In this document: positions 44,563 to 52,733 of the stretch, piece after piece
Numbering within the stretch: the stretch's first letter is position 1
How the letters are laid out: the number at the start of each line of letters is the position of its first letter
Origin: Zobellia nedashkovskayae
GTDB lineage: Bacteria > Bacteroidota > Bacteroidia > Flavobacteriales > Flavobacteriaceae
NCBI RefSeq assembly: GCF_015330125.1
Contig: NZ_JADDXR010000002.1
Span: forward strand, 2,988,685 to 3,052,684
Length of the DNA: 64,000 nt
Reading direction: 5' to 3'
The notes under the pieces: model-generated
What the model was told of the DNA's origin: nothing
The model's input: only the letters and a program-made list of their open reading frames with translations
Database searches by the model: none
Program-made: the position numbers and the translations under genes

Positions 44563-45417
44563 ATGAAATTAATAAGATTTGGGAGTATAGGCGAAGAAAA
44601 GCCAGGAGTACAATTAGATAACGGCACACGGTTGGATGTTTCTGAATTTGTGTCAGCAAATTATAATGAAGCATTTTTTGGAGGTAACGGCATACAAGAA
44701 TTGAGTGATTGGTTGGAAAAGAACGAAAGAAATTGTCCAATAGTTTCTGATGATGTGCGTTTAGGTTCGCCATTGGTACGCCCTTCAAAAATTGTATGTG
44801 TGGGGCTAAATTATGCCAAGCATGCTGCAGAAAGTGGTATGACAATTCCAAAGGAGCCTGTACTCTTTTTTAAAGCTACTTCTGCTATTGTAGGACCAAA
44901 TGACGATGTTATCATTCCAAAGAATAGTGAAAAATCGGATTGGGAGGTTGAGCTTGCCGTTGTTATTGGTAAGAAAGCTTCCTATGTAGAAGAAAAAGAT
45001 GCTTTAGACCATGTAGCCGGTTATGTTTTGCATAACGATTATAGTGAGCGTGCTTTTCAGATAGAGAAAGAAGGCCAATGGTGTAAAGGAAAGGGATGTG
45101 ATACGTTTGCTCCTTTAGGGCCGTTTATCGCTACTGCAGATGAAATTAAAGATCCAAACAATCTTAATTTATGGTTGAAGTTAAATGGAGAAAAAATTCA
45201 AGATAGCAATACTTCAGATTTTATTTTCAATATACAAGAAGTTATAAGTTATATAAGTCAGTTTATGACCCTATTACCGGGAGATATTATTTCAACAGGT
45301 ACGCCTTCAGGTGTTGGTTTAGGTTTTAATCCGCCTAAATATTTAAAGGCAGGAGATGTTGTAGAGCTTGGTATTGAAGGATTGGGAAGTTCAAAACAAC
45401 TGGCAAAAGCATATTAG
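44563..45417 (+). CDS. Fumarylacetoacetase-family hydrolase, probable 2,4-diketo-3-deoxy-L-fuconate hydrolase
   Basis: 284 residues. Family marks: KIVCVGLNYAKHAAESG, KEPVLFFKATSAI, metal-binding EVELAVVIG, and LLPGDIISTGTPSGVGLG. It should split 2,4-diketo-3-deoxy-L-fuconate to pyruvate and L-lactate. Its length and the N-terminal MKLIRFGSIGEEKPGVQ match this subgroup. It is encoded between two SDR genes in the fucose operon, 54 nt after the first. The lactate product explains the FMN-dependent lactate dehydrogenase gene at the end of the operon. Cytoplasmic. Confidence 0.88.
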   Translation: MKLIRFGSIGEEKPGVQLDNGTRLDVSEFVSANYNEAFFGGNGIQELSDWLEKNERNCPIVSDDVRLGSPLVRPSKIVCVGLNYAKHAAESGMTIPKEPVLFFKATSAIVGPNDDVIIPKNSEKSDWEVELAVVIGKKASYVEEKDALDHVAGYVLHNDYSERAFQIEKEGQWCKGKGCDTFAPLGPFIATADEIKDPNNLNLWLKLNGEKIQDSNTSDFIFNIQEVISYISQFMTLLPGDIISTGTPSGVGLGFNPPKYLKAGDVVELGIEGLGSSKQLAKAY

Positions 45418-45433
45418 CAAGCACAAAACAAAT

Positions 45434-46219
45434 ATGGATTTAAACTTAAAGGATAAAGTCATTATCGTTACTGGTGGATCAAAAGGTATAGGCCTTGGTA
45501 TTACCCAGGTTTTATTGCAAGAGGGGGCAATTCCTTTTATTATTGGCAGGAACAAGCCCAGTATCTTAGCGGTGGTAGAAGAGATTAAAAAAACGGGTGG
45601 TAAAGTAGGCTTCGCTTTTGCAGAGCTAACAGATCCAGAGCAATGTAAAGCAGCCGTAGAAAACGTCATCGCTACTTTTGGTAGAATTGACGGTCTTGTA
45701 AACAATGCCGGTGTAAATGATGGGGTTGGTCTGGAAAATGGCAATTACGAAGACTTTATGGCTTCCCTTCAAAAAAGTTTAGTCCATTATTATCTTATGG
45801 CTCAGTATGCCCTTCCAGAACTTAAAAAGAGCAAAGGAGCCATTGTAAATATAGGCTCCAAAACTTCTTTTACGGGCCAAGGGGGAACATCTGGTTACGC
45901 AGCTTCCAATGGAGGAAGAAATGCTCTGACCAGAGAATGGGCAGTAGAACTTTTGCCTTACGAGATTAGGGTGAATGCCTTAATAGTTGCGGAATGTTAT
46001 ACCCCTCTGTATGAAAAGTGGATCAATACATTTTCGGAACCTGAGAAAAAAATGAAATCCATTACGGATAAAATTCCATTAGGTAACCGTATGACGACAG
46101 CTGTAGAAATAGCCAATACGGTTGTTTTTCTATTGTCAGAACTATCTAGCCATACTACAGGACAATTACTTTTTGTAGATGGAGGATATACACATTTAGA
46201 TAGGGCAATAACAGTTTAA
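45434..46219 (+). CDS. SDR, probable L-fucose dehydrogenase, with Lys-to-Asn change in the YxxxK motif
   Basis: 261 residues from ATG 45434, chosen because MDLNLKDKVIIVTGGSKGIG is a normal SDR start; the frame is open upstream to 45368 but overlaps the previous gene. NNAG is present. The catalytic segment reads SGYAASNGG: Tyr155 is followed four residues later by Asn159 where SDRs have Lys (codon AAT at 45908-45910). The end HTTGQLLFVDGGYTHLDR is intact. By context it should oxidise L-fucose to L-fuconolactone. The loss of Lys raises the question whether it is active. Located directly before fucP. Confidence 0.75.
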   Translation: MDLNLKDKVIIVTGGSKGIGLGITQVLLQEGAIPFIIGRNKPSILAVVEEIKKTGGKVGFAFAELTDPEQCKAAVENVIATFGRIDGLVNNAGVNDGVGLENGNYEDFMASLQKSLVHYYLMAQYALPELKKSKGAIVNIGSKTSFTGQGGTSGYAASNGGRNALTREWAVELLPYEIRVNALIVAECYTPLYEKWINTFSEPEKKMKSITDKIPLGNRMTTAVEIANTVVFLLSELSSHTTGQLLFVDGGYTHLDRAITV

Positions 46220-46227
46220 GATTACAT

Positions 46228-47547
46228 ATGAAAACCGAACAAAAAATACCAGTAGTAGCTAAAGAATTACTTTTCCCATTTATATTAATCACCTCTTTAT
46301 TTGCGCTTTGGGGTTTTGCTAATGACATCACCAACCCCATGGTAGCAGCATTTAAAAGAATTTTGGAGCTTAATAATACGCAAGCTTCTTGGGTGCAAGC
46401 TGCCTTTTATGGCGGCTATTTTACTATGGCATTGCCAGCAGCTTATGTGGTAAAGAAATTTAGTTACAAAGTGGGTATTTTAGTCGGACTTGCATTATAC
46501 GCAGTGGGAGCGCTTATGTTCTATCCCGCAGCAGCTATGGAAAGTTATATATTCTTTCTTTTGGCCTTGTATGTACTAACCTTTGGTCTTGCGTTTTTAG
46601 AAACTACGGCTAACCCATATATTTTGGCCATGGGAGCAGAGGAAACAGCAACTTTACGATTGAACCTTGCTCAGGCTTTTAATCCATTAGGAGCTCTTTC
46701 TGGTCTTTTTGTAGCACAGTTTTTTATACTGGGAGCATTACAATCAGATGATGTGGCACCAGACGGTTCTTATATCTATGAAACCCTGTCAGAATCTGCA
46801 AAAGCAGCTGTTAAGACTTCGGATTTAATGGTGATTAGAAACCCTTACGTAGGGCTGGGGCTCTTCGTGATCTTCATGTTAGTGGTGATTGCCATGGTAA
46901 AAATGCCAGAGGGCAAGACGGAAAACCAAGTAGGGTTACGAGAATCTATAAAGAGGATATTTAAAAAGGAACGTTTTGTAGGCGGAATGCTTACGCAAAT
47001 GTTCTATGTAGGTGCTCAGATTATGTGCTGGACGTACATTTACCAGTATGCAGAAAACATTGGCATTAACAATAGAGATGCCGTTAACTATGCTTATGCT
47101 GCCTTAGTGATTTTTCTGGTCAGTAGGTTCTTGTGTACATATCTTATGAAGTTCATCAATTCTGGAAGACTGTTAATGATGCTATCCTTATTAGCAATTG
47201 TCTTCTGTGCGGGTACGATTTTTATAGAAGGTATAGGTGGCCTTTATTCCCTGGTTATGGTTTCTTTCTGTATGTCTTTGATGTTCCCAACTATTTATGG
47301 GATTGCATTAACAGGATTGGGAGATGATGCCAAATCTGCTTCTGCTTTTTTAGTAATGGCTATAGTAGGTGGTGCTTTTATGCCCATGTTACAAGGCTTA
47401 ATATTAGATATTGGTGGAACTGGATATAGCGATGTGCGTATACTAGGAGTTCCAGAGGTGAACTTTTCGTTTATACTTCCTATGCTTTGCTTTTTTGTGG
47501 TAGCCTTTTATGGTCACAGAGCGTATAAAAAATACGATTTAGAATAG
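46228..47547 (+). CDS. fucP: L-fucose:proton symporter FucP (MFS)
   Basis: 439 residues, 12 membrane segments. FucP-family marks: FALWGFANDITNPMVAAFK in TM1, WVQAAFYGGYFTMALPAA in TM2, FLETTANPYILAMG in the fourth segment (with the acidic residue used for proton coupling), LNLAQAFNPLGALSG, and MFPTIYGIALTGLG. It brings L-fucose into the cytoplasm. Only 9 nt after the SDR gene. Its presence with the catabolic genes makes L-fucose the clear monosaccharide of this operon, in agreement with the two GH29 enzymes upstream. Confidence 0.94.
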   Translation: MKTEQKIPVVAKELLFPFILITSLFALWGFANDITNPMVAAFKRILELNNTQASWVQAAFYGGYFTMALPAAYVVKKFSYKVGILVGLALYAVGALMFYPAAAMESYIFFLLALYVLTFGLAFLETTANPYILAMGAEETATLRLNLAQAFNPLGALSGLFVAQFFILGALQSDDVAPDGSYIYETLSESAKAAVKTSDLMVIRNPYVGLGLFVIFMLVVIAMVKMPEGKTENQVGLRESIKRIFKKERFVGGMLTQMFYVGAQIMCWTYIYQYAENIGINNRDAVNYAYAALVIFLVSRFLCTYLMKFINSGRLLMMLSLLAIVFCAGTIFIEGIGGLYSLVMVSFCMSLMFPTIYGIALTGLGDDAKSASAFLVMAIVGGAFMPMLQGLILDIGGTGYSDVRILGVPEVNFSFILPMLCFFVVAFYGHRAYKKYDLE

Positions 47548-47568
47548 AATTTATTTTGATAAAATTTA

Positions 47569-47594
47569 AACGGCACCTTTTAATTTGTGCTGTT
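47569..47594 (+). other. Small hairpin between fucP and the lactate dehydrogenase gene
   Basis: AACGGCAC (47569-47576) pairs with GTGCTGTT (47587-47594), with one G-T pair, around a T-rich 10-nt loop; TTA follows rather than a long T-run. It may be an attenuator or processing hairpin rather than a full terminator, because the next gene starts 20 nt later. Confidence 0.35.
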
Positions 47595-47613
47595 TTACCT
47601 ATAATTTACTACA

Positions 47614-48777
47614 ATGGGAAAAAAATCTAAAACAGGATTGGATCCTCGGTATCCTTCTATTGATGATTTGCGGAATAAAGCGATGCAAAAGATTCCAAAA
47701 TTTGCTTTCGAATATTTGGATGGAGGATGCAACGAAGATGTCAATTTACGTAAGAACACAGCTGAAATACGAGAGGTGGAACTTTTGCCTTATTATCTAA
47801 GCAAGCATACGGAGTCTGTAATGAAAACGGAACTTTTTGGTCACACGTATGATGCTCCTTTTGGTATAGCACCTGTTGGTCTACAAGGACTTATGTGGCC
47901 TAATGCTCCTGAAATTTTAGCGAAAGCTGCTTTTGAGCATAATATCCCTTTTGTTTTAAGTACGGTAAGCACCAGTAGTATTGAACGAATTTCTGAGATA
48001 ACAGAAGGTAATGCTTGGTTTCAATTATATCACCCAGCGGAAAATTCGTTACGTGATGATATTATCAAAAGGGCTGCCGCTGCAGAATGTCCAGTTCTTG
48101 TTATTCTTTGTGACGTGCCTACTTTTGGTTTTAGACCGCGAGATATTAGAAACGGATTGGCAATGCCTCCTAAAATGTCCGTTAAAAACATACTTCAGAT
48201 TATGGGCAAACCAGAATGGGCAATGAAAACGCTTATTCACGGACAACCTAGTTTTGAAACCTTAAAACCCTATATGCCCAAAGGATTGGATTTAAAACAA
48301 TTAGGTAAGTTTATGGATCAGACTTTTTCGGGAAGATTGAATGAGGAGAAGATTAAACCGATTCGGGATATGTGGAAAGGCAAGTTGGTTCTGAAAGGAG
48401 TAGCTAATGAAGCCGATGCCGAAAAAGCGGTTAGGTTAGGTATAGATGGCGTAATTGTTTCCAATCATGGAGGTAGACAGTTAGATGCGGGAGAATCTAC
48501 CATAAAACCATTATGCAGAATAGCAGAGAAATATAGTAATCAACTAACGGTAATGATGGATAGCGGTATACGTTCCGGTCCTGATGTAGCCCGAGCTTTG
48601 GCCAGTGGTGCTAAATTCACTTTTATGGGACGCTCGTTTATGTACGGTGTAAGTGCCTTAGGAAACAACGGCGGAAACCACACCATATCATTACTTAAAA
48701 CCGAATTACAGCAGGTAATGGAACAGATTTGTTGTGAACGTGTTTCAGATTTTCCAAACCATTTGATTAAAAAATAA
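47614..48777 (+). CDS. lldD: FMN-dependent L-lactate dehydrogenase (alpha-hydroxy-acid oxidase family)
   Basis: 387 residues. FMN-binding TIM-barrel oxidase: PKFAFEYLDGGCNEDVNLRKN at the start, FGIAPVGLQGLMWP, STVSTSSIE, a Lys in LVLKGV, the catalytic His and FMN-contact region SNHGGRQLD near residue 284, then MDSGIRSGPDVARALASGA. It oxidises L-lactate to pyruvate. It is the last gene of the fucose operon and consumes the L-lactate formed by the FAH-family hydrolase. It may be membrane-associated, as LldD enzymes often are. Substrate choice (L-lactate versus another 2-hydroxy acid) rests on context. Confidence 0.88.
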   Translation: MGKKSKTGLDPRYPSIDDLRNKAMQKIPKFAFEYLDGGCNEDVNLRKNTAEIREVELLPYYLSKHTESVMKTELFGHTYDAPFGIAPVGLQGLMWPNAPEILAKAAFEHNIPFVLSTVSTSSIERISEITEGNAWFQLYHPAENSLRDDIIKRAAAAECPVLVILCDVPTFGFRPRDIRNGLAMPPKMSVKNILQIMGKPEWAMKTLIHGQPSFETLKPYMPKGLDLKQLGKFMDQTFSGRLNEEKIKPIRDMWKGKLVLKGVANEADAEKAVRLGIDGVIVSNHGGRQLDAGESTIKPLCRIAEKYSNQLTVMMDSGIRSGPDVARALASGAKFTFMGRSFMYGVSALGNNGGNHTISLLKTELQQVMEQICCERVSDFPNHLIKK

Positions 48778-48782
48778 ATACG

Positions 48783-50219
48783 CTAATAAACCTTGGGTTT
48801 AATCGTAACAATAATTCGCTTGTAACTAGATAATGCAGGTTCGCCCTTATCGGTTACTTTTAGAATATAATGAGCGGTTACCTCTTCCCTAAGTCTTGGT
48901 GTATTGATTTTGGCGAAATGTAGATTCTTTGCACCGTTAATAGATAGAGGTTCTTCGTAGGTACCGGCTTCAGGATAATTAAACCACAGATAACTTAAGT
49001 TATCTCCGTCCGGATCAGTAGAATTAGCGGCATCAAAAGTGATACTTTTACCAGATTCAATAGTAATGTTCTCAGGATGGTTTAGCACAATAATTGGAGC
49101 GTGATTGGCTTCTTCATAAGGTAGCGTACACCAATCCATCCGGGCGGCAAAATCATTTTGAAAATCATCTCGCCAGCGCCATAATGATACCTTATCACTT
49201 GTGAAATTTAAAGTATCTGAAGTTATAGTTCTTCCATATTCATTTGTAACAAAAGGCGTAAAACTGTCCTCGGCATTGGTCCATATTTTTCTGGTTTCAA
49301 CCTCAAATGGCACACCGGATTTCCCTTGCTTTCGACCAGAAAAGTAAGGTTTGTAAAATTCGTATCTACCACCCCAACCTCCCCAATTGGGATGTTCAGA
49401 GGAATTTAATCCGTTAGGAATAAGAGAAAGAAAAGCAGGCGTATCTCCTTCCATTCCGTAAGCAACATCGGGATAGGCGGCACCAAGAGACCCATGTGCT
49501 TGTTGTATGTTTTCTGCAAGCCACGAGTTGCTGATTTCAGTATTGTCAATGCCTGAGACAACACTATTAATACCGTTCCATGTGGCACGATCATAATCGT
49601 CTCCTGGAGTAACAATGTAAAAGAGGTCACGAAAGTTATCTCTGATCCAGATGCTACTATCATCTTGGTCAGAAATGGCATATACGCGAAGTTTAGAAAT
49701 TAGTCGTTTTTGTTCTTTTATAGTTTTTGTGGCTTTTATTGTGAATAGCGCTTGTGCCAGAGTGGTAGAACCACCCCAAACAGAAATCCATAACGGGCGT
49801 TCATCATCTTCTTCTAGGTTTTTAATGATCCAGTCGGAGCCTTCGGAATCTTTTCCTTCTCCAACACCCAACATACCGTATACAGGTAGGCCTGTTTTTA
49901 CTACGGCCAACAAATTACTTGCCTCAGGGAAATCCGGATGATGTTCCTTTAAGTTAGGTTGTACCTTGGCATAGGCATGGAGTATTCTGATTATAGATTC
50001 TGGGTGTACGCTATTTTTGAGCCAGCAGGAGGTGGAGGCAACAATGCCTTTAATATCTATTTCATTGGAGTATACTAGCAAACGGACTAATGATTGGGCG
50101 TCGTCAGGGTCTGCCTCAATATCAGTTAATATAATTACCCTATTTTTTTGAAGAGTTTGCTGTGCAGTTAGAACACTAAAGTTCAATAGGAATAACAATA
50201 GGAAAAATAGTTTTTTCAT
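48783..50219 (-). CDS. DUF1593 secreted protein (nucleoside-hydrolase-like fold)
   Basis: 478 residues with a signal peptide (about 19). The N-terminal domain starts RVIILTDIEADPDDAQSLVRLL, an Asp-rich loop like the calcium site of nucleoside hydrolases, and continues with GIVASTSCWL; this is the DUF1593 family (PF07632). The C-terminal ~110 residues form a beta-sandwich with DAANSTDPDGDNLSYLWFNYP, a PKD- or cadherin-like repeat. Convergent with the lactate dehydrogenase gene (5 nt between stops). Members occur in marine carbohydrate-degrading bacteria and may act on glycosides, but activity is not established. It could be a PUL member in opposite orientation. Confidence 0.8.
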   Translation of the reverse strand: MKKLFFLLLFLLNFSVLTAQQTLQKNRVIILTDIEADPDDAQSLVRLLVYSNEIDIKGIVASTSCWLKNSVHPESIIRILHAYAKVQPNLKEHHPDFPEASNLLAVVKTGLPVYGMLGVGEGKDSEGSDWIIKNLEEDDERPLWISVWGGSTTLAQALFTIKATKTIKEQKRLISKLRVYAISDQDDSSIWIRDNFRDLFYIVTPGDDYDRATWNGINSVVSGIDNTEISNSWLAENIQQAHGSLGAAYPDVAYGMEGDTPAFLSLIPNGLNSSEHPNWGGWGGRYEFYKPYFSGRKQGKSGVPFEVETRKIWTNAEDSFTPFVTNEYGRTITSDTLNFTSDKVSLWRWRDDFQNDFAARMDWCTLPYEEANHAPIIVLNHPENITIESGKSITFDAANSTDPDGDNLSYLWFNYPEAGTYEEPLSINGAKNLHFAKINTPRLREEVTAHYILKVTDKGEPALSSYKRIIVTIKPKVY

Positions 50220-50278
50220 AATAGCGCATATTGGTTGTAGAGATAACCACTAGAATTTTAAAAGTAGCTATTTTTGTA

Positions 50279-50860
50279 TTACCTGAACTGCTTTGGTTTT
50301 AAGTTTTTACTGGCATTCACTGTAATTTCTAAAATTCGTTTTGCGCGTGTTTCTTTTCTTTTGGCAGAAATTACCCAATATAACAGGATTTTTTTTGCAG
50401 ATTTGCTTAACATAGTAAAGAATTCTTCGGCACCTTTTCTTTTTTGCAATTCCTCCGCCAGATCTGGTGGAATTTCTAAAGCTTCAACTGTATCCAAAAT
50501 AGACCACGAACCATTGGTTTTTGCTATAGCAATACTTTTGTGGCCAGCATTGGTCATTAGATCTTTTTTTATAAGATCCGCTATTTTCTCTTTGTTAATT
50601 TTGGACCAATTGCTTACTGCTTTTCGTTTGCAAAAATACTGTTTGTACTTCTCCGAATCTATCGTTCTTTTCGTACTGTCTATCCAACCAAAACAAAGTG
50701 CGTGGTCAACCGCTTCACTCCAAGATAAATTGGTGTTAGCAGTATTCTTTTTATGAATGACCAACCAAACGGAGTCTTCTTGTATATGGTTTTTTTCTAG
50801 CCATGTCCGCCACTCTTTAGGGTTTTTAGGGCAGTAGCTGTCTATTTCCGTTTTTGCCAT
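50279..50860 (-). CDS. YdeI/OmpD-associated family protein
   Basis: 193 residues, no signal peptide. Hallmarks of the family are WRTWLEKNH, VWLVIHKK, and YSEA-like LSWSEAVDHALCFGWIDS, followed by YFCKRKAVSNWSKINKEKI and a C-terminal Lys-rich helix with an OmdA-type segment. Family function is unclear (linked to resistance to cationic compounds in some bacteria). It lies 6 nt downstream of a DUF1801 gene on the same strand, so the two form a small operon unrelated to the PUL. Confidence 0.85.
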   Translation of the reverse strand: MAKTEIDSYCPKNPKEWRTWLEKNHIQEDSVWLVIHKKNTANTNLSWSEAVDHALCFGWIDSTKRTIDSEKYKQYFCKRKAVSNWSKINKEKIADLIKKDLMTNAGHKSIAIAKTNGSWSILDTVEALEIPPDLAEELQKRKGAEEFFTMLSKSAKKILLYWVISAKRKETRAKRILEITVNASKNLKPKQFR

Positions 50861-50866
50861 AGCTTC

Positions 50867-51295
50867 TTAAATACCCAATGTAGGCAGGTGTTTTACTCTA
50901 TGATACGTTAGGGCAGCTTTTATGCAATAGGTAAGTTCTTCGGTAGGGATTTCACTATCTAGCTTAAAAACAATTGCTCTTTTTCCTTCAAAGTCAAAGG
51001 TGTTTTTAAAAACGATTTTAAAGGTTTCTACCAATCTGCTAGTACACTTAAAATAGAGGGCATATTGGTCGGGAGATTTGGCTTTCCAATCCATGCGGAG
51101 CGTGCTGCCTATTTTGGTCAAGTAACTAGGTTCGCCCCATTTTAGCGTTTCTTCTAACTGGTCAATACCATCAATTTTTTTAGCTGTTTCAATTACTAAT
51201 TTTCGTAAAGTCAGCATTTGATTCCGAACAGTCTCTGGATATTTATTAAAAACCAATGCTACTTCAGGATTGATTTTTAGCTGCAAATCTTCCAT
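50867..51295 (-). CDS. DUF1801 domain protein
   Basis: 142 residues, cytoplasmic. The fold pattern RKLVIETAKKIDGIDQLEETLKWGEPSY and LRMDWKAKSPDQYALYFKC is typical of DUF1801 (PF08818), a small alpha/beta family related to YdhG-like frataxin-fold proteins. Upstream partner of the YdeI-family gene, with a 6-nt gap. Biochemical function unknown. The 149-nt stretch on its 5' side toward 51445 contains no clear additional gene. Confidence 0.82.
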   Translation of the reverse strand: MEDLQLKINPEVALVFNKYPETVRNQMLTLRKLVIETAKKIDGIDQLEETLKWGEPSYLTKIGSTLRMDWKAKSPDQYALYFKCTSRLVETFKIVFKNTFDFEGKRAIVFKLDSEIPTEELTYCIKAALTYHRVKHLPTLGI

Positions 51296-51444
51296 GGATT
51301 TTTAGAATTTAGAACGGCAGGTTTGTCATTCAAGTAGCTAAATTTAGGAAATACAATCGGGAAATAAAATAGAGCTTGGTAGGAGAGTAGAACCTTAACA
51401 AGTCTATTCTAAAATAGTGATAAAAAAAATCGACTTAAAGAAAG

Positions 51445-52080
51445 CTATTTTTCTTTTCTAAAGATTAAGTCTTGCTCTTCCATGGCGGTAACAACAAGCT
51501 GAATGTAATCATCTACGGACTTTTCTATGTTTTTTGGATCCGAGATATCTATACTGCCTCTCCAAATCATAGACCTATCTTTACCGGCACAAATACAGTA
51601 TAGCGTAGTTTCTGCATGGTAAACATTAAAATCATCGTAGTAATTATCATCGTAATAAATATCTTGATTGTCTAGATAATCATCATTGAAGCGTCCTTTG
51701 TGGTTATCTAGTCTAGAAATAGCACTTAAAAAACTTTCTCTGTTTTCAGAACCGGTAATCTTGGTAAATAAAATAGCATCGAAGCCTTTATCCAATAAAC
51801 TTTCCTCTACATCATCCAGCTCTTTTTCTGTTTTTCTTTTATCGGTAAAGGATACATCAAAAACATCTAGGCTTTGCATGGCCTCTACATTTCTTTTGGT
51901 AAACTCTTTTTGTAGTTGGGCTTCAAAACTTTCCCTAGCATCTTGGTTTTGGGTCATACCTACAATAAGAACTTTTTGAGCATCGAACAATACGATATCG
52001 GGGTTTTTCCAATTTTCGACCAAACTTGTTGACGAACAACTTAAAACAACTAATAAGAGTAGTGCAGAGAGTTTTTTCAT
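51445..52080 (-). CDS. Lipoprotein of unknown function
   Basis: 211 residues from the ATG at 52080, chosen because MKKLSALLLLVVLSCSS is a textbook lipoprotein signal (Cys15); the frame continues upstream to 52194 without a sensible N-terminus. The mature part has an alpha/beta pattern, QKVLIVGMTQNQDARESFEAQLQKEF, followed by a stretch rich in Asp and Tyr (about residues 140-160), then GKDRSMIWRGSIDI. I do not recognise a specific function. Such lipoproteins are common in Flavobacteriia. Single gene on the minus strand. Confidence 0.7.
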   Translation of the reverse strand: MKKLSALLLLVVLSCSSTSLVENWKNPDIVLFDAQKVLIVGMTQNQDARESFEAQLQKEFTKRNVEAMQSLDVFDVSFTDKRKTEKELDDVEESLLDKGFDAILFTKITGSENRESFLSAISRLDNHKGRFNDDYLDNQDIYYDDNYYDDFNVYHAETTLYCICAGKDRSMIWRGSIDISDPKNIEKSVDDYIQLVVTAMEEQDLIFRKEK

Positions 52081-52228
52081 AATCTTATTTTTTGTTTTCA
52101 ACTTATTCTTAATTGCGCTTATTTGCAGTTGCGCCCAATAAGAGTTGGGCGCAAGGTAAGATATATCAGGGTAAATTAAAATGACAATAGTCATTTCTTA
52201 AAGAGCTTAAGATAAGGTGAAATTACAT

Positions 52229-52651
52229 TTAAGGTTTACGTTTCTTCCTAAGAATAGCTCCTGCATAATTAAATACATCTGCCTTTAGGTCCTTAAAATC
52301 CTTAGTACACGCATTTACTTTTTGCTTTAATACGGCATGTCTTCTAAGGAAACTGATATCGCAAGAATCGGCAGCGGATTCTAAAATTCCGGCCAACATA
52401 TTTTTGTGTTGACTGATTTCTTCTTGAATTTCTTTTTTTGCCGCTCTTACCCTGTGTAATCTAATCTTGTGGTTTTGCAACCACTCAAAAAGATCAGGAG
52501 TGTCTGGTTCAAAAACATACGAATTCAATAAACGTTCTACAAAAAGAATTGCATTATCGGCAAATTTAAGGCTTGATTTCCATTGCTCAGTTTCCTTATA
52601 GAGGTCATCTTCATTTTTCTGTCCTGTCCAATTTAATTTTTCTGTTTCCAT
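52229..52651 (-). CDS. Conserved hypothetical helical protein
   Basis: 140 residues from the second Met (52651); the first Met at 52663 would add four residues. Cytoplasmic, charged and mostly alpha-helical, with probable coiled-coil segments (LHRVRAAKKEIQEEISQHK; VLKQKVNACTKDFKDLK) and a basic C-terminal end RKKRKP. No enzyme motif is visible. It follows the beta-CASP nuclease and MscS-type genes on the same strand and may belong with that stress-related group. Not recognised. Confidence 0.6.
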   Translation of the reverse strand: METEKLNWTGQKNEDDLYKETEQWKSSLKFADNAILFVERLLNSYVFEPDTPDLFEWLQNHKIRLHRVRAAKKEIQEEISQHKNMLAGILESAADSCDISFLRRHAVLKQKVNACTKDFKDLKADVFNYAGAILRKKRKP

Positions 52652-52733
52652 TTTTGTTACCATAGCTCTCGTTATATAGTTTAAAATTAAGGCAGGTTAG
52701 AATGGTAGGCAATGACTTGGGTCAGTTACAGAA

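Noticed and set aside
50274..50756. Plus-strand open frame of 160 codons
   Set aside because: It lies antisense to the YdeI-family gene, whose protein is clearly recognisable.
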